The notes: generated from the letters alone by a model not told the origin. DNA of 49,125 nucleotides from Serpens sp964410065 (GCA_964410065.1 CAYPFO010000021.1:1-49125); one strand, 5' to 3'; counted from the stretch's first letter, positions 37,384 through 47,772 are shown. Program-made: numbers and translations.

Positions 37384-38397
37384 TTATTGCGCAGGGCAAG
37401 ACATGCAGCCCGCTGCAATAGCCAGCGAATTGGCCTGCTGGTTACCGGCGCCGGCTGCTACGTTGATACCAACGTTACCCGAAGCTCCGTTGAGCGAACC
37501 GCTGACGGTGGCGTTGTTGACGACCGCTTGCTGGAGGGAAACAAGCGGAATGGTGCCTGTTGCAGTCCCTCCCAAGACCAGATTGCCTACTTCGTCGAAC
37601 AGCAACGCGCCACCATTGCCCAGCTCGTCTTCAGCACCCTGAACTTCATCGTCGAGATCGATGTGACCGAACTGTGGTTCCAGACCGCCAGAATGATTGC
37701 CGGGAGTCCAGACTTCAGGGTATTGATTGCCGCGTTGGTCGGAAATGCCGGTGTAGGTGCCCGTGACGTTGCCCGCACTGAAGTCGATGGTCGCGGTCGC
37801 CTCGGTTTCCAACACTGCGAAGTTGTTGGTGGTATTGCCGACGGAGTTTTGCGTGGTGGTGTTGCTGGCCGTAGCGACAAAACCGCCTGAAACAGCCGTG
37901 GCTAGATCGTTTTTCTGCTGGTTGAACACGCCGGCGGCAACGTTGATGCCGACATTGCCCGAGGCGTTATTAGCCGAGTCGCCAACGGTGGCATTGTTCG
38001 GGGTGGAGATGTTGTTGACCAGGTTCGGACCGGGCTGGTCCTGGCTCAGGGTTACTGTTGCGGTTGCAGCACCAAAGACGAAGCTTTCATCGGCGGTTGC
38101 CAGCGCTGCGGCATTAGCCTGTTGGTTGTGATCACCAGCGGCGATATTGACCCCGATATTACCGGCCGCACCGTTGAGAGAGCCTTCCGTATCGTTGCCC
38201 GAGCCTGTCAGGCCTGCAGTGTTCTGAGTGCCTTCGTTATACACCTCGTTGCCGACACTGAATTGAGTATCATCCACGGTGGCTGTAGCAGCTGAGTCCG
38301 GGTCAAGAGGTGGGGGAACTTCCTGTGCCTGTACCGAGAACGCCAGCCCTGCCGCAATGGCGAATGCCAGGGGTTTGATGGTCCACGTCGCTTTCAT
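37384..38397 (-). CDS. fapC: Major functional amyloid subunit FapC
   Basis: The main fibre-forming protein of the Fap biofilm amyloid. The 337 residues have a signal peptide (1 to about 25, ending SVQAQ). Three imperfect repeats lie at about 72-98, 139-168 and 298-328, each with the core GNxGxNxAAGxxNQQxN. They are separated by a 40-residue linker and a long, acidic 129-residue linker. The C-terminus carries the CxxC pair CMSCPAQ found in FapC proteins. AGGAG lies upstream of ATG 38397; the frame is open earlier but without a signal. The repeats are the amyloid core by family knowledge. The long second linker makes it larger than the 250-residue UK4 protein (recalled). Confidence 0.94.
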   Translation of the reverse strand: MKATWTIKPLAFAIAAGLAFSVQAQEVPPPLDPDSAATATVDDTQFSVGNEVYNEGTQNTAGLTGSGNDTEGSLNGAAGNIGVNIAAGDHNQQANAAALATADESFVFGAATATVTLSQDQPGPNLVNNISTPNNATVGDSANNASGNVGINVAAGVFNQQKNDLATAVSGGFVATASNTTTQNSVGNTTNNFAVLETEATATIDFSAGNVTGTYTGISDQRGNQYPEVWTPGNHSGGLEPQFGHIDLDDEVQGAEDELGNGGALLFDEVGNLVLGGTATGTIPLVSLQQAVVNNATVSGSLNGASGNVGINVAAGAGNQQANSLAIAAGCMSCPAQ

Positions 38398-38442
38398 GGT
38401 GTTTCTCCTGCGGATGCGTGTTTGATTCATGGCTGCCAAGAA

Positions 38443-39024
38443 TTAATCCACAACGGTAAAGCTGAGGTTGTTAACCGAGCGGTTGCCTACCCCAGCGCTC
38501 TGATTCAACTGCACCACGCCGCGACTTCCGGCAAACGCGCGATTGTCGGTGATCACCGCGCGAGTGCCTTTAGCGTCATGAGTTGAGCCGGAGGGGATTG
38601 CAGGTGTCGTCACGTTTTGTTGTGAGAGCACGCTGTCGTCCAGAGCCTGGCCGGGGGCGCCGAGGCGCAGCCGGTAGGCGTTGATTTGTTGGTTGCCGGC
38701 GCCGGCAGCCTGATTGACACCGATCACACCGCTACTCTGGCTGAACGAAGAGCCGAGGATTTCCGAGTGCGCATCCACTGTATGGCTGAATGATTCCATT
38801 TCGAGGTGTTGCTGCAGTATCAGTTGCGCCGTGGCGTGCTGGCCAATCGCGATGGCCCGCGCGTTGATCTGTTGGTGGTCTTGGCCCGCAGCCGAATTGA
38901 TGGACATCAGCCCAGCGCTACCCAAGGCACTGTCCTGGATTTTCGCTGTGGTATGAACATCTGCGGGTTCAGTGGCCCATGCCAGGGTGGGGATTAGCAA
39001 AAGAACAATGCGCAAGAGCCGCAT
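38443..39024 (-). CDS. fapB: Minor functional amyloid subunit FapB
   Basis: The putative nucleator of Fap fibres, 193 residues, with a signal peptide (MRLLRIVLLLIPTLAWA). Three repeats resemble those of FapC: GSAGLMSINSAAGQDHQQIN, SSGVIGVNQAAGAGNQQIN and SRGVVQLNQSAGVGNRSVNN. Its linkers are short compared with FapC. It starts one base after the fapA stop (TGA-A-ATG), so translation is coupled. It is followed 45 bp later by fapC with its own ribosome site. Confidence 0.93.
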   Translation of the reverse strand: MRLLRIVLLLIPTLAWATEPADVHTTAKIQDSALGSAGLMSINSAAGQDHQQINARAIAIGQHATAQLILQQHLEMESFSHTVDAHSEILGSSFSQSSGVIGVNQAAGAGNQQINAYRLRLGAPGQALDDSVLSQQNVTTPAIPSGSTHDAKGTRAVITDNRAFAGSRGVVQLNQSAGVGNRSVNNLSFTVVD

Positions 39025-39025
39025 T

Positions 39026-39490
39026 TCAGCGATCTCCCGTGAGAATGCGCAAAGGTGCCAATCCTTGCTGTACGCCTCGGTTCACTTGATTGGCAATGCT
39101 GTTGCCGCCACCGCCGGCATGTCCGGCAGACAGCCCTGGAACTCCTTGAGCGCCTGTATTCGAACCGGCAGTGTTCAGGCCGGGCAGGTGGCCATCGGGT
39201 ACGGGCATGCGGGTCATGCGGTTGCCGGTGATGATCCGTGCGAAATCTCCATCGCTCAGCTCGGTGTTATCGAGCATGCTTTTCACTTGAGGGGAGATAT
39301 TGGGATTTACCGTAACCGGGTTCGGATCGGGAACCATAGTTGGGCGAAAGGCCACACGGGGTTGCACTTCGCGCTGGATTACGATGGTGCCATCTCCCGC
39401 GGCAAAAGCCTGGGTATCAACGACAAGAGCTGTAACTGCCAAAAGGTACAGGGTCAGCACGGGAATGATCCGCGAGCCAGTTGCATGCAT
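39026..39490 (-). CDS. fapA: Fap operon first protein FapA
   Basis: A periplasmic protein thought to hold or tune FapB/FapC before export. The 154 residues have a signal peptide (about 1-31, LTLYLLAVTALVVDTQAFA) and a low-complexity mature chain rich in Asn, Pro and Gly. There is a predicted helix (SPQVKSMLDNTELSDGDFAR) and a C-terminal GGGGNSIANQVNRGVQQGL stretch. I use ATG 39490, preceded by AAAGGAATC, and not the TTG nine codons earlier. The 5' leader is about 30 bases from the predicted sigma-54 start. It has no amyloid repeats. Confidence 0.88.
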   Translation of the reverse strand: MHATGSRIIPVLTLYLLAVTALVVDTQAFAAGDGTIVIQREVQPRVAFRPTMVPDPNPVTVNPNISPQVKSMLDNTELSDGDFARIITGNRMTRMPVPDGHLPGLNTAGSNTGAQGVPGLSAGHAGGGGNSIANQVNRGVQQGLAPLRILTGDR

Positions 39491-39530
39491 GTGAAAGATT
39501 CCTTTGCATTCCTGCAAGACATAGAAACAC

Positions 39531-39547
39531 TGGCAGGAACTGTGCCT
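39531..39547 (-). promoter_or_regulatory. Sigma-54 (-24/-12) promoter of fapABCDEF
   Basis: On the - strand the bases read A-GGCAC-AGTTC-CTGC-CA. GG (39546-39545) and GC (39534-39533) are exactly ten bases apart, matching GGCAC-N5-TTGC with one change (C for the first T). Transcription should start near 39521, about 30 bases before the fapA ATG. A sigma-54 activator gene at the other end of the operon fits this promoter class. Confidence 0.8.
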
Positions 39548-39620
39548 ATCTAAATCTTCCTTTGAAAATCAAAAGGTTGAGTTCGGCGGGCAAGGCTTGC
39601 GTTATGAAGGTGTTAAGCCG

Positions 39621-39738
39621 GTGAAACACTACTGCCCATATGTAGCTGTTTCATTAAAGAGACAAGTGATCAGCACGAGAGTGAATCCCTTGGGTAGAGC
39701 AATTGGCAGAGGCTTGCAGTGTTAAGTAAATGAAACAG
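39621..39738. promoter_or_regulatory. Three TGAAACA motifs, candidate activator-binding sites for the fap promoter
   Basis: TGAAACA occurs at 39622-39628 (+), 39647-39653 (as TGTTTCA) and 39731-39737 (+), that is about 100, 130 and 215 bp upstream of the predicted start. The last two lie in a perfect 10-bp inverted match (CTGTTTCATT at 39646 / AATGAAACAG at 39729). Upstream distances of 100-200 bp are usual for sigma-54 enhancer sites. Confidence 0.45.
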
Positions 39739-39750
39739 TGCCAGCTCACC

Positions 39751-39839
39751 CGGTGGCGCCGAAGCGTTCATCGGCGCCGCCGGTGCAACGGGGCGGTGGG
39801 ATAACATGCAGGGGCGCTACGCCTGTAAGTGGCGTAGCG
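39751..39839. other. Two hairpins between the fap promoter region and the DUF2959 gene
   Basis: Hairpin 1: GGCGCCGA (39755-39762) / TCGGCGCC (39771-39778), extendable to 12 bp with one wobble. Hairpin 2: CGCTACGCC (39815-39823) / GGCGTAGCG (39831-39839), perfect. Neither is followed by a T-run on the - strand. They may end or protect the mRNA of the lipoprotein gene and insulate the fap promoter. Confidence 0.45.
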
Positions 39840-39892
39840 GGGGTGGCGTGCGGGGGTAGTTATTGACGCGTGGCGGGCTCGCCGTAATTACA

Positions 39893-40537
39893 TCACGTGC
39901 TTTGCAGACGGCGCACAAAGCTGTCTGCTTCGTCGATGGCGCGCTGCATGTCCCGCAGCAACTGGTCGACATTGCCTTGTAGGCTCTGGTATTCGCCTTT
40001 CAGGGCGTTGATGGCGCGGGCATTGAGGTTGTGCTTGAGGAACAGCACCTGATCGCGCAACACGCTGAGGACGGGTTCGATGCGCCGTTCGGCCGCCTGC
40101 ATGTGCTGCAGTAGTGCCCTGTACTCCGCTCGGGTGCGTTTCAGTTCCGCAGCACTGCTGGCGCGCAGGCTGGCATTGCTGTACAGCTTGAGTTCGCTTT
40201 CCCATTCGGCGAACAACGCTGCAGCGACATCTTCGATAGCCTCGATGCGCGTGCGTACTTCCTTGGCGCTGGCTTCGCTGGCCAGGTATTCCTTGTTCAG
40301 CGCCTGGTAGCGCTTTTCCAGTTCGCCCCCTTGCACTTGCACCACGCTGCGGTAGCGTTCAAGCGCATCCTTGAATTGTTCCTTGGCTTCCTGCTGGCTG
40401 TCGCGGGCGGCTTCCACGCGATCGACCAGAATATCTCGCTTGTGTACGCCGGCTTTTTCCATGGCGGCGTAGTAGGCACTTTGGCAGCCAGCAAGCGCCA
40501 GGAGGGCGGTCAGGGTAAGCATTAATAATGGGCGCAT
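39893..40537 (-). CDS. DUF2959 lipoprotein
   Basis: A predicted outer- or inner-membrane lipoprotein of 214 residues. The lipobox is LALAGC with C18 as the modified cysteine, after a typical signal (MRPLLMLTLTALLALAG). The rest is almost entirely helical and charged. It begins QSAYYAAMEKAGVHKRDILVDRVEAARDSQQEAKEQF, the DUF2959 signature, and continues as a long coiled coil. GAGGAGACGTC precedes ATG 40537. Function is unknown. It probably forms a single unit, read away from htpX's terminator. Confidence 0.85.
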   Translation of the reverse strand: MRPLLMLTLTALLALAGCQSAYYAAMEKAGVHKRDILVDRVEAARDSQQEAKEQFKDALERYRSVVQVQGGELEKRYQALNKEYLASEASAKEVRTRIEAIEDVAAALFAEWESELKLYSNASLRASSAAELKRTRAEYRALLQHMQAAERRIEPVLSVLRDQVLFLKHNLNARAINALKGEYQSLQGNVDQLLRDMQRAIDEADSFVRRLQST

Positions 40538-40621
40538 GACGTCTCCTCGAAACGCCCTCACTGTAGCGCAGAACAAAAACAGGCGTGAGGCAGGACGGCG
40601 CGTTGGCTTTTGCGGATGAAT

Positions 40622-40661
40622 AAAAAATCCCTGGGGAAGAGACTTCCGCCAGGGAGTTTTT
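40622..40661. terminator. Terminator downstream of htpX
   Basis: AAAAAATCCCTGG (40622-40634) faces CCAGGGAGTTTTT (40649-40661), one mismatch, with an inner GGAAG/CTTCC extension. On the - strand it ends with TTTTTT, 15 bp past the htpX stop. It can also work toward the DUF2959 side. Confidence 0.88.
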
Positions 40662-40675
40662 GACGAGGGTTATGC

Positions 40676-41548
40676 TCAGCGCAGGCGGCGCAGTGCCTCG
40701 ATGCGATCTTCCAGCGGCGGGTGGGTCATCAGCAGGCCGGCCAGGCCATTCTTCAGACCGCCATTGATGCCGAACGCGGTCAGGCTGTCCGGCATGTTCA
40801 CCGGAACTTCGGACTCGGCGCGCAGGCGCTGCAGCGCGCCGATCATGGCGCTAGTGCCGGCCAGACGTGCGCCGGCTTCGTCGGCCTTGAACTCGCGCTT
40901 GCGCGAGAACCACATGACGATAATGCTGGCCAGGATGCCAAGAACCAGTTCGGCGAAGATGGTCGCGATGAAGTAGCCGATGCCATGGCCGTCTTCGTTC
41001 TTGAAAATGACCTTGTCGACGAAGTTGCCGAAGATGCGCGCGAAAAACATCACGAAGGTGTTCACCACGCCTTGGATCAGCGCCAGGGTGACCATGTCGC
41101 CATTGGCCACGTGGCCAATCTCGTGGGCCAGCACAGCGCGTACTTCATCGGGGGAGAAACGCTCCAGCAAGCCCTGGCTGACAGCGACCAGCGCATCGTT
41201 CTTGTTCCAGCCGGTGGCGAAGGCGTTGGCCTCATAAGCCGGGAAAATACCGACTTCTGGCATTTTGATGCCGGCGTCGCGGGACAGTTGCTCGACGGTT
41301 TGCAGCAACCACTGTTCATGTCGGGTTTGCGGCTGGCTGATGATTTGCGTGCCGGTGCTCATCTTGGCCATCCACTTGGAGATGAACAGCGAGATCAGCG
41401 AGCCGGCAAAGCCGAACACGGCGCAGAAAACCAGCAGGCTGCCGTAATTCTGCCCCGTGAAACGATCGACCCCCAATAGTTTCAGGGTGATGCTGGCGAT
41501 CACCAGAACGGCAAGGTTGGTGGCCAGGAACAGGAAAATGCGCATCAT
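40676..41548 (-). CDS. htpX: Membrane zinc protease HtpX
   Basis: An inner-membrane M48 metalloprotease for quality control of misfolded membrane proteins. The 290 residues show two N-terminal membrane helices (RIFLFLATNLAVLVIASITL and LLVFCAVFGFAGSLISLFI). The zinc motif is H142-E-I-G-H146 in LAHEIGHVANGD, and the third ligand is E224 in FKADEAGARLAG. Two more helices lie between (about 155-175 and 192-215). The start is the double ATG at 41548/41545, behind GGAG. In characterised species CpxR or heat stress controls it; no such site was recognised here. Confidence 0.95.
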   Translation of the reverse strand: MMRIFLFLATNLAVLVIASITLKLLGVDRFTGQNYGSLLVFCAVFGFAGSLISLFISKWMAKMSTGTQIISQPQTRHEQWLLQTVEQLSRDAGIKMPEVGIFPAYEANAFATGWNKNDALVAVSQGLLERFSPDEVRAVLAHEIGHVANGDMVTLALIQGVVNTFVMFFARIFGNFVDKVIFKNEDGHGIGYFIATIFAELVLGILASIIVMWFSRKREFKADEAGARLAGTSAMIGALQRLRAESEVPVNMPDSLTAFGINGGLKNGLAGLLMTHPPLEDRIEALRRLR

Positions 41549-41682
41549 GTGCGGCGGACTCCAAAAAACGGGAAGTAAGACGAAAGCCCCGGTTATATAA
41601 GGGGCGCTTCGTTGGTATTCAACCGAGGGACTATTGCAAACTGTGTCCCTTGGGTTTGATGTGTGAAGCAAAACAGCACGTA

Positions 41683-42111
41683 TCAGTGCCGGCCCAGCAG
41701 CTCACCCAGCAGTAAAGCCAGGCGCTCACCGTCGCGCTCGCTAGAAGCCTCGCGCAGCTGGTTGGCCAGGCTCGCCCGGGTGCGACGAATGCTGGCCGGC
41801 AGTTCAGCCAAGGATTGATCCACCTGGGACGCGGCACGGCTCAGGCGCACGAAGGCTTTTTCGGTCAACACAGCCTGGTCCAGGGCTTCGAAGCGGATCA
41901 AGGCGTCAAAGCGGAGGTAACCTTCCTCGGCCAGCCACAGCAGGGCGCTCAGACAGCTCTGGTGACGCTTGCTAGGCAGTCCGAACTCGTCCGGCTCTTC
42001 GTGGCCGATGAGGTCTTCGATGAACAGCGCCACCTTGCGCGGGAACGCCTGGTACAGCCGTACCAGGCCCGCTGCCACGTCGTGGTGAAAGTCGTCGATC
42101 TGTAGATCCAT
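41683..42111 (-). CDS. Conserved hypothetical protein coupled to alaA
   Basis: A 142-residue soluble protein, mostly helical, with no signal or recognised motif (starts MDLQIDDFHHDVAAGLVRLY; ends LALLLGELLGRH). The ATG overlaps the alaA stop (TAATG), so translation is coupled. A protein of this size lies at the same place beside alaA and htpX in P. aeruginosa, as I recall. The C-terminal third (about 85-135) could be a coiled coil. Function unknown. Confidence 0.85.
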   Translation of the reverse strand: MDLQIDDFHHDVAAGLVRLYQAFPRKVALFIEDLIGHEEPDEFGLPSKRHQSCLSALLWLAEEGYLRFDALIRFEALDQAVLTEKAFVRLSRAASQVDQSLAELPASIRRTRASLANQLREASSERDGERLALLLGELLGRH

Positions 42112-43322
42112 TACTGGCGGTAGGTCTTCATGAAATTGCCGATGCGTCGAATGGCCATGTCCAGGTCATCGACACGGGGCAAGGTGACCACGCGGAAGTG
42201 GTCCGGCCAGGGCCAGTTGAACGCGGTGCCCTGAACCACCAGAAGTTTTTCCGACAGCAACAGGTCAAGCACGAACTTCTCGTCATTGTGAATCGGACAG
42301 ACCTTGGGATCGATACGCGGGAACGCGTACAGCGCCCCCATCGGCTTCACGCAGCTGATCCCGGGAATGTCGTTGAGCAGCTCCCAGGCACGGTTGCGCT
42401 GTTCCAATAGCCGCCCTTGCGGCAGCACCAGGTCGTTGATGCTCTGATAGCCACCCAGCGCGGTCTGGATGGCATGCTGGGCGGGCACGTTGGCGCACAG
42501 GCGCATGTTGGCCAACATGTCCAGGCCTTCGATATAGCCCTTGGCCAGGTGTTTCGGCCCGCTGATGGCGATCCAGCCGGAGCGGAAACCGGCAACCCGG
42601 TAGGACTTGGAAAGACCGTTGAACGTCAGGCACAGCACGTCCGGTGCCAGCGAGGCGGTGGCGATGTGCTGAGCGTCGTCATACAAGATCTTGTCGTAGA
42701 TTTCGTCGGAGAACAGGATCAGTTTGTGCTGGCGCGCCAGTTCGACGATGGCTTCCAGGCACTCCTTGGAATACACGGCGCCAGTGGGGTTGTTCGGGTT
42801 GATCAACACCAGCGCTTTGGTATTGGGGGTGATCTTGGCCTTCATGTCAGCAAGGTCGGGGAACCAGCCGGCCTTTTCATCACACAGGTAGTGCACCGGC
42901 TTGCCGCCGGCCAGGCTCACCGCGGCCGTCCACAACGGGTAGTCGGGGGCGGGTAGCAGCACTTCATCGCCGTTGTTGAGCAGCGCCTGCATGGACATCA
43001 TGATCAGCTCGGACACGCCGTTGCCGAGGTAGATGTCCTCGATGCCCACGCCCTCGACCTGTTTCTGCTGGTAATACTGCATCACCGCCTTGCGAGCGCT
43101 GAACAGGCCTTTGGAGTCGCTGTAGCCCTGGGCGGTGGGCAGGTTACGAATGACGTCCTGGAGGATTTCTTCCGGGGCTTCGAAACCGAACGGCGCCGGG
43201 TTGCCGATGTTCAGCTTGAGGATGCGCTGGCCTTCGTCTTCCAGGCGCTTGGCGTGCTTGAGCACCGGCCCGCGAATGTCGTAGCAGACGTTGGCGAGCT
43301 TGTTCGATTTACTAACCTGCAT
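42111..43322 (-). CDS. alaA: Alanine/2-oxoglutarate-type aminotransferase
   Basis: A class I PLP aminotransferase that makes alanine from pyruvate and glutamate. The 403 residues (E. coli AlaA 405) include NIGNPAPFGFEAPEEIL, QGYSDSKGLFSARKAV, LPAPDYPLWTAAV, LINPNNPTGAVYS, SDEIYDKILYDD, the PLP lysine K239 in NGLSKSYRVAGFRSGW, and a C-terminal FRVVTLP arginine site. ATG 43322 is where the family starts; the upstream 54 codons of open frame look non-coding. It is divergent from msrB across 150 bp, with a short coupled gene downstream. Confidence 0.92.
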   Translation of the reverse strand: MQVSKSNKLANVCYDIRGPVLKHAKRLEDEGQRILKLNIGNPAPFGFEAPEEILQDVIRNLPTAQGYSDSKGLFSARKAVMQYYQQKQVEGVGIEDIYLGNGVSELIMMSMQALLNNGDEVLLPAPDYPLWTAAVSLAGGKPVHYLCDEKAGWFPDLADMKAKITPNTKALVLINPNNPTGAVYSKECLEAIVELARQHKLILFSDEIYDKILYDDAQHIATASLAPDVLCLTFNGLSKSYRVAGFRSGWIAISGPKHLAKGYIEGLDMLANMRLCANVPAQHAIQTALGGYQSINDLVLPQGRLLEQRNRAWELLNDIPGISCVKPMGALYAFPRIDPKVCPIHNDEKFVLDLLLSEKLLVVQGTAFNWPWPDHFRVVTLPRVDDLDMAIRRIGNFMKTYRQ

Positions 43323-43472
43323 GATCCTGGTTGTCCCGAATAGAAGTGCCGCGAGGATACGCCTTGGCAGCGCCGGGGGCGCCTGCCAGACTGGCAGTTG
43401 AAAGCCACGCATGATACGTCCGGCCCGTGACCGGGGAAAGGCACCGGGCCGGCTTTTCCGCAGGAGTAGTTC

Positions 43473-43871
43473 ATGGACAAGCTTGAAAAACCACTTGAAG
43501 AGTGGCGCGAAGCGCTTTCCACCGAGCAATTTGAGATCTGCCGGCTGGGCGGCACCGAGCGCGCCTTTACGGGCGAGTACTACGCAACCAAGACGCCAGG
43601 GGTTTACCTGTGCGCCTGTTGCGCGACCCCGTTGTTCGATTCGCAAGCCAAATACGACTCCGGCTGCGGCTGGCCCAGTTACTTTCAACCCGTCGATGAG
43701 CAGATGATCGAGGAGAAGGAAGATTTCAGCCATGGCATGCAGCGTGTCGAAGTGCGCTGTGCCCGTTGTGATGCGCACTTGGGGCATGTATTCCCGGATG
43801 GGCCGCACCCGACGGGGCTGCGCTATTGCATCAACTCCGCGTCATTGAAGCTGGTGCCCAGAGCAGAATGA
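43473..43871 (+). CDS. msrB: Peptide methionine-(R)-S-oxide reductase
   Basis: Repairs oxidised methionine in proteins. The 132 residues show two zinc-binding pairs (C47/C50 in CACC; C96/C99 in CARC), the GWPSYFQP motif, and the catalytic cysteine C119 in RYCINSASL. C65 in SGCGWPS is a possible resolving cysteine. GCAGGAG precedes the ATG. Followed 108 bp later by gpx in the same direction, it fits a peroxide-response pair. Confidence 0.95.
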   Translation: MDKLEKPLEEWREALSTEQFEICRLGGTERAFTGEYYATKTPGVYLCACCATPLFDSQAKYDSGCGWPSYFQPVDEQMIEEKEDFSHGMQRVEVRCARCDAHLGHVFPDGPHPTGLRYCINSASLKLVPRAE

Positions 43872-43979
43872 AGGAACGCAGGGGCTCGGCGAGCAGAGCA
43901 TGCGTGCCGGCGACGCTGAGTGCGCCGGTCGATTACCCGAAAACCGTGCCTTAGGGCCGAGAAGACGAAGGGATTTTCC

Positions 43980-44465
43980 ATGAGTAATGCGCTTTTCCAG
44001 GTCCCCCTGGTCACGCTGGATGGCCAGCAGAAAACCTTGGCTGACTTCGATGCCAAGGCAGTCCTGGTAGTGAACACCGCCAGCCAATGCGGATTCACGC
44101 CGCAATATCAGGGGCTGGAAAAGCTCTGGCAGCGTTACAAGGACCGCGGCTTGGTAGTGCTGGGATTCCCCTGCAATCAGTTTGGCAAGCAGGAGCCGGG
44201 TAGCGAGAGTGAAATCGCGTCGTTCTGCGCGCTGAATTTCGGGGTGAGTTTTCCGTTGTTTCGCAAGATCGAAGTCAACGGTACCGGTACGCACCCGCTG
44301 TATGCGCACTTGAAGCGCGAGGCTCCCGGTCTGCTGGGCAGTCAGCGCATCAAGTGGAATTTCACCAAGTTCCTGCTGAGCGCCAACGGCCACTCGATCA
44401 AGCGTTTTGCGCCAACCACCAAGCCGGAAGCCTTACAGGATGAAATCGAAGCGTTATTGGGCTGA
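43980..44465 (+). CDS. Glutathione peroxidase family (thiol peroxidase)
   Basis: Reduces hydroperoxides, in bacteria usually with thioredoxin. The 161 residues show the active site C37 in NTASQCGFTPQ (cysteine, not selenocysteine), Q67 in GFPCNQFGKQEPG with C65, and W126/N127 in IKWNFTKFL. C83 may act as the resolving thiol. AAGGGA precedes ATG 43980; the frame is open earlier without a ribosome site. In P. aeruginosa the MarR-type regulator ospR stands next to this gene; here the next gene is directly the hybrid kinase. Confidence 0.92.
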   Translation: MSNALFQVPLVTLDGQQKTLADFDAKAVLVVNTASQCGFTPQYQGLEKLWQRYKDRGLVVLGFPCNQFGKQEPGSESEIASFCALNFGVSFPLFRKIEVNGTGTHPLYAHLKREAPGLLGSQRIKWNFTKFLLSANGHSIKRFAPTTKPEALQDEIEALLG

Positions 44466-44482
44466 ACGGTCAGGGGCGCTGG

Positions 44483-46798
<2,316 letters not shown>

Positions 46799-46887
46799 CG
46801 TGGCATAAAGGCCTTGTTTCCATGCGCGGGCAAGCATATCTCATTGCCCACGCCGCCCGCGTGCCTGGTTGAGTTCTGGAGAGTATT

Positions 46888-47772
46888 TTGGACCCACGAT
46901 TGACTGGCATGCTTGAGCGTGTCGATGACTTCATGCAACGCCTCGAGCCCTTGTTGCCGGCCATCCGCTCGGCCGTCGACTGGCAGACCACCCTGGCGGC
47001 GCGCTGGCAGCGCGAAGGCCGGGCAGGCTATCTGCTGCCTTTGCAGGTGAGCCTGGATTTGAGTCTCAGTGATTTGATCGGGGTCGATACCCAGCGCGAA
47101 CAACTGGCGCGCAATACCCGCCAGTTCGTCGCAGGCCTGCCCGCCAACCATGCCTTGCTGTGGGGTGCGCGCGGTACCGGCAAGTCGTCGCTGGTGCGCG
47201 CCTTGCTGGCAGAACAGGCCGGTGACGGTTTGCGCCTGGTCGAAATAGAGCGGGACCATCTGGCCGATCTGCCACGCATCGTCGAGCAACTGGCCGAACT
47301 AGAACAACGATTCGTGCTGTTCTGCGACGATCTGTCGTTCGAAGCCGGGGAGGGCGATTATCGCGTTCTCAAAAGCGTGCTGGACGGCTCGCTGGAGCGC
47401 GCGCCGGACAATGTGCTGCTATACGCCACGTCCAATCGTCGACACCTGGTGCCGGAGCGCCAGAGCGATAACGAGCATTGGCAAATGGTTGATGGCGAAC
47501 TGCATCCCAATGAAGCCGTGGAAGACAAGATTGCCTTGTCCGACCGTTTTGGCCTCTGGTTATCCTTCTATCCCTTCAGTCAGGAACACTACCTGGCGGT
47601 GGTCCGTCATTGGGTCACCTCGGTCGCGCAGCAGGCCGGGCTGAAGTGGGAATGGAACGATGAACTGGAAAAGGCTGCAATCCGCTGGGCGCTGGCGCGC
47701 GGTAATCGTAATGGCCGTTGTGCCTATCAGTTCGCCCGCCAATGGGTTGGTTTGCGGTTGCTGAAGGCCTGA
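46888..47772 (+). CDS. DUF815-family AAA+ ATPase
   Basis: A predicted ATPase of 294 residues. Walker A is GARGTGKSS (93-101). RFVLFCDDLSFE is the Walker B strand, with TSNRRHL as sensor-1 type. The C-terminal LSDRFGLWLSFYPFSQEHYL and ARGNRNGRCAYQFARQWV blocks are typical of DUF815. It begins at TTG 46888, behind GGAG; the first 60 residues are helical. Function is unknown. The gene is neighbour to sagS in Pseudomonas as here, but reads the opposite way with 89 bp between starts. Confidence 0.88.
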   Translation: MDPRLTGMLERVDDFMQRLEPLLPAIRSAVDWQTTLAARWQREGRAGYLLPLQVSLDLSLSDLIGVDTQREQLARNTRQFVAGLPANHALLWGARGTGKSSLVRALLAEQAGDGLRLVEIERDHLADLPRIVEQLAELEQRFVLFCDDLSFEAGEGDYRVLKSVLDGSLERAPDNVLLYATSNRRHLVPERQSDNEHWQMVDGELHPNEAVEDKIALSDRFGLWLSFYPFSQEHYLAVVRHWVTSVAQQAGLKWEWNDELEKAAIRWALARGNRNGRCAYQFARQWVGLRLLKA

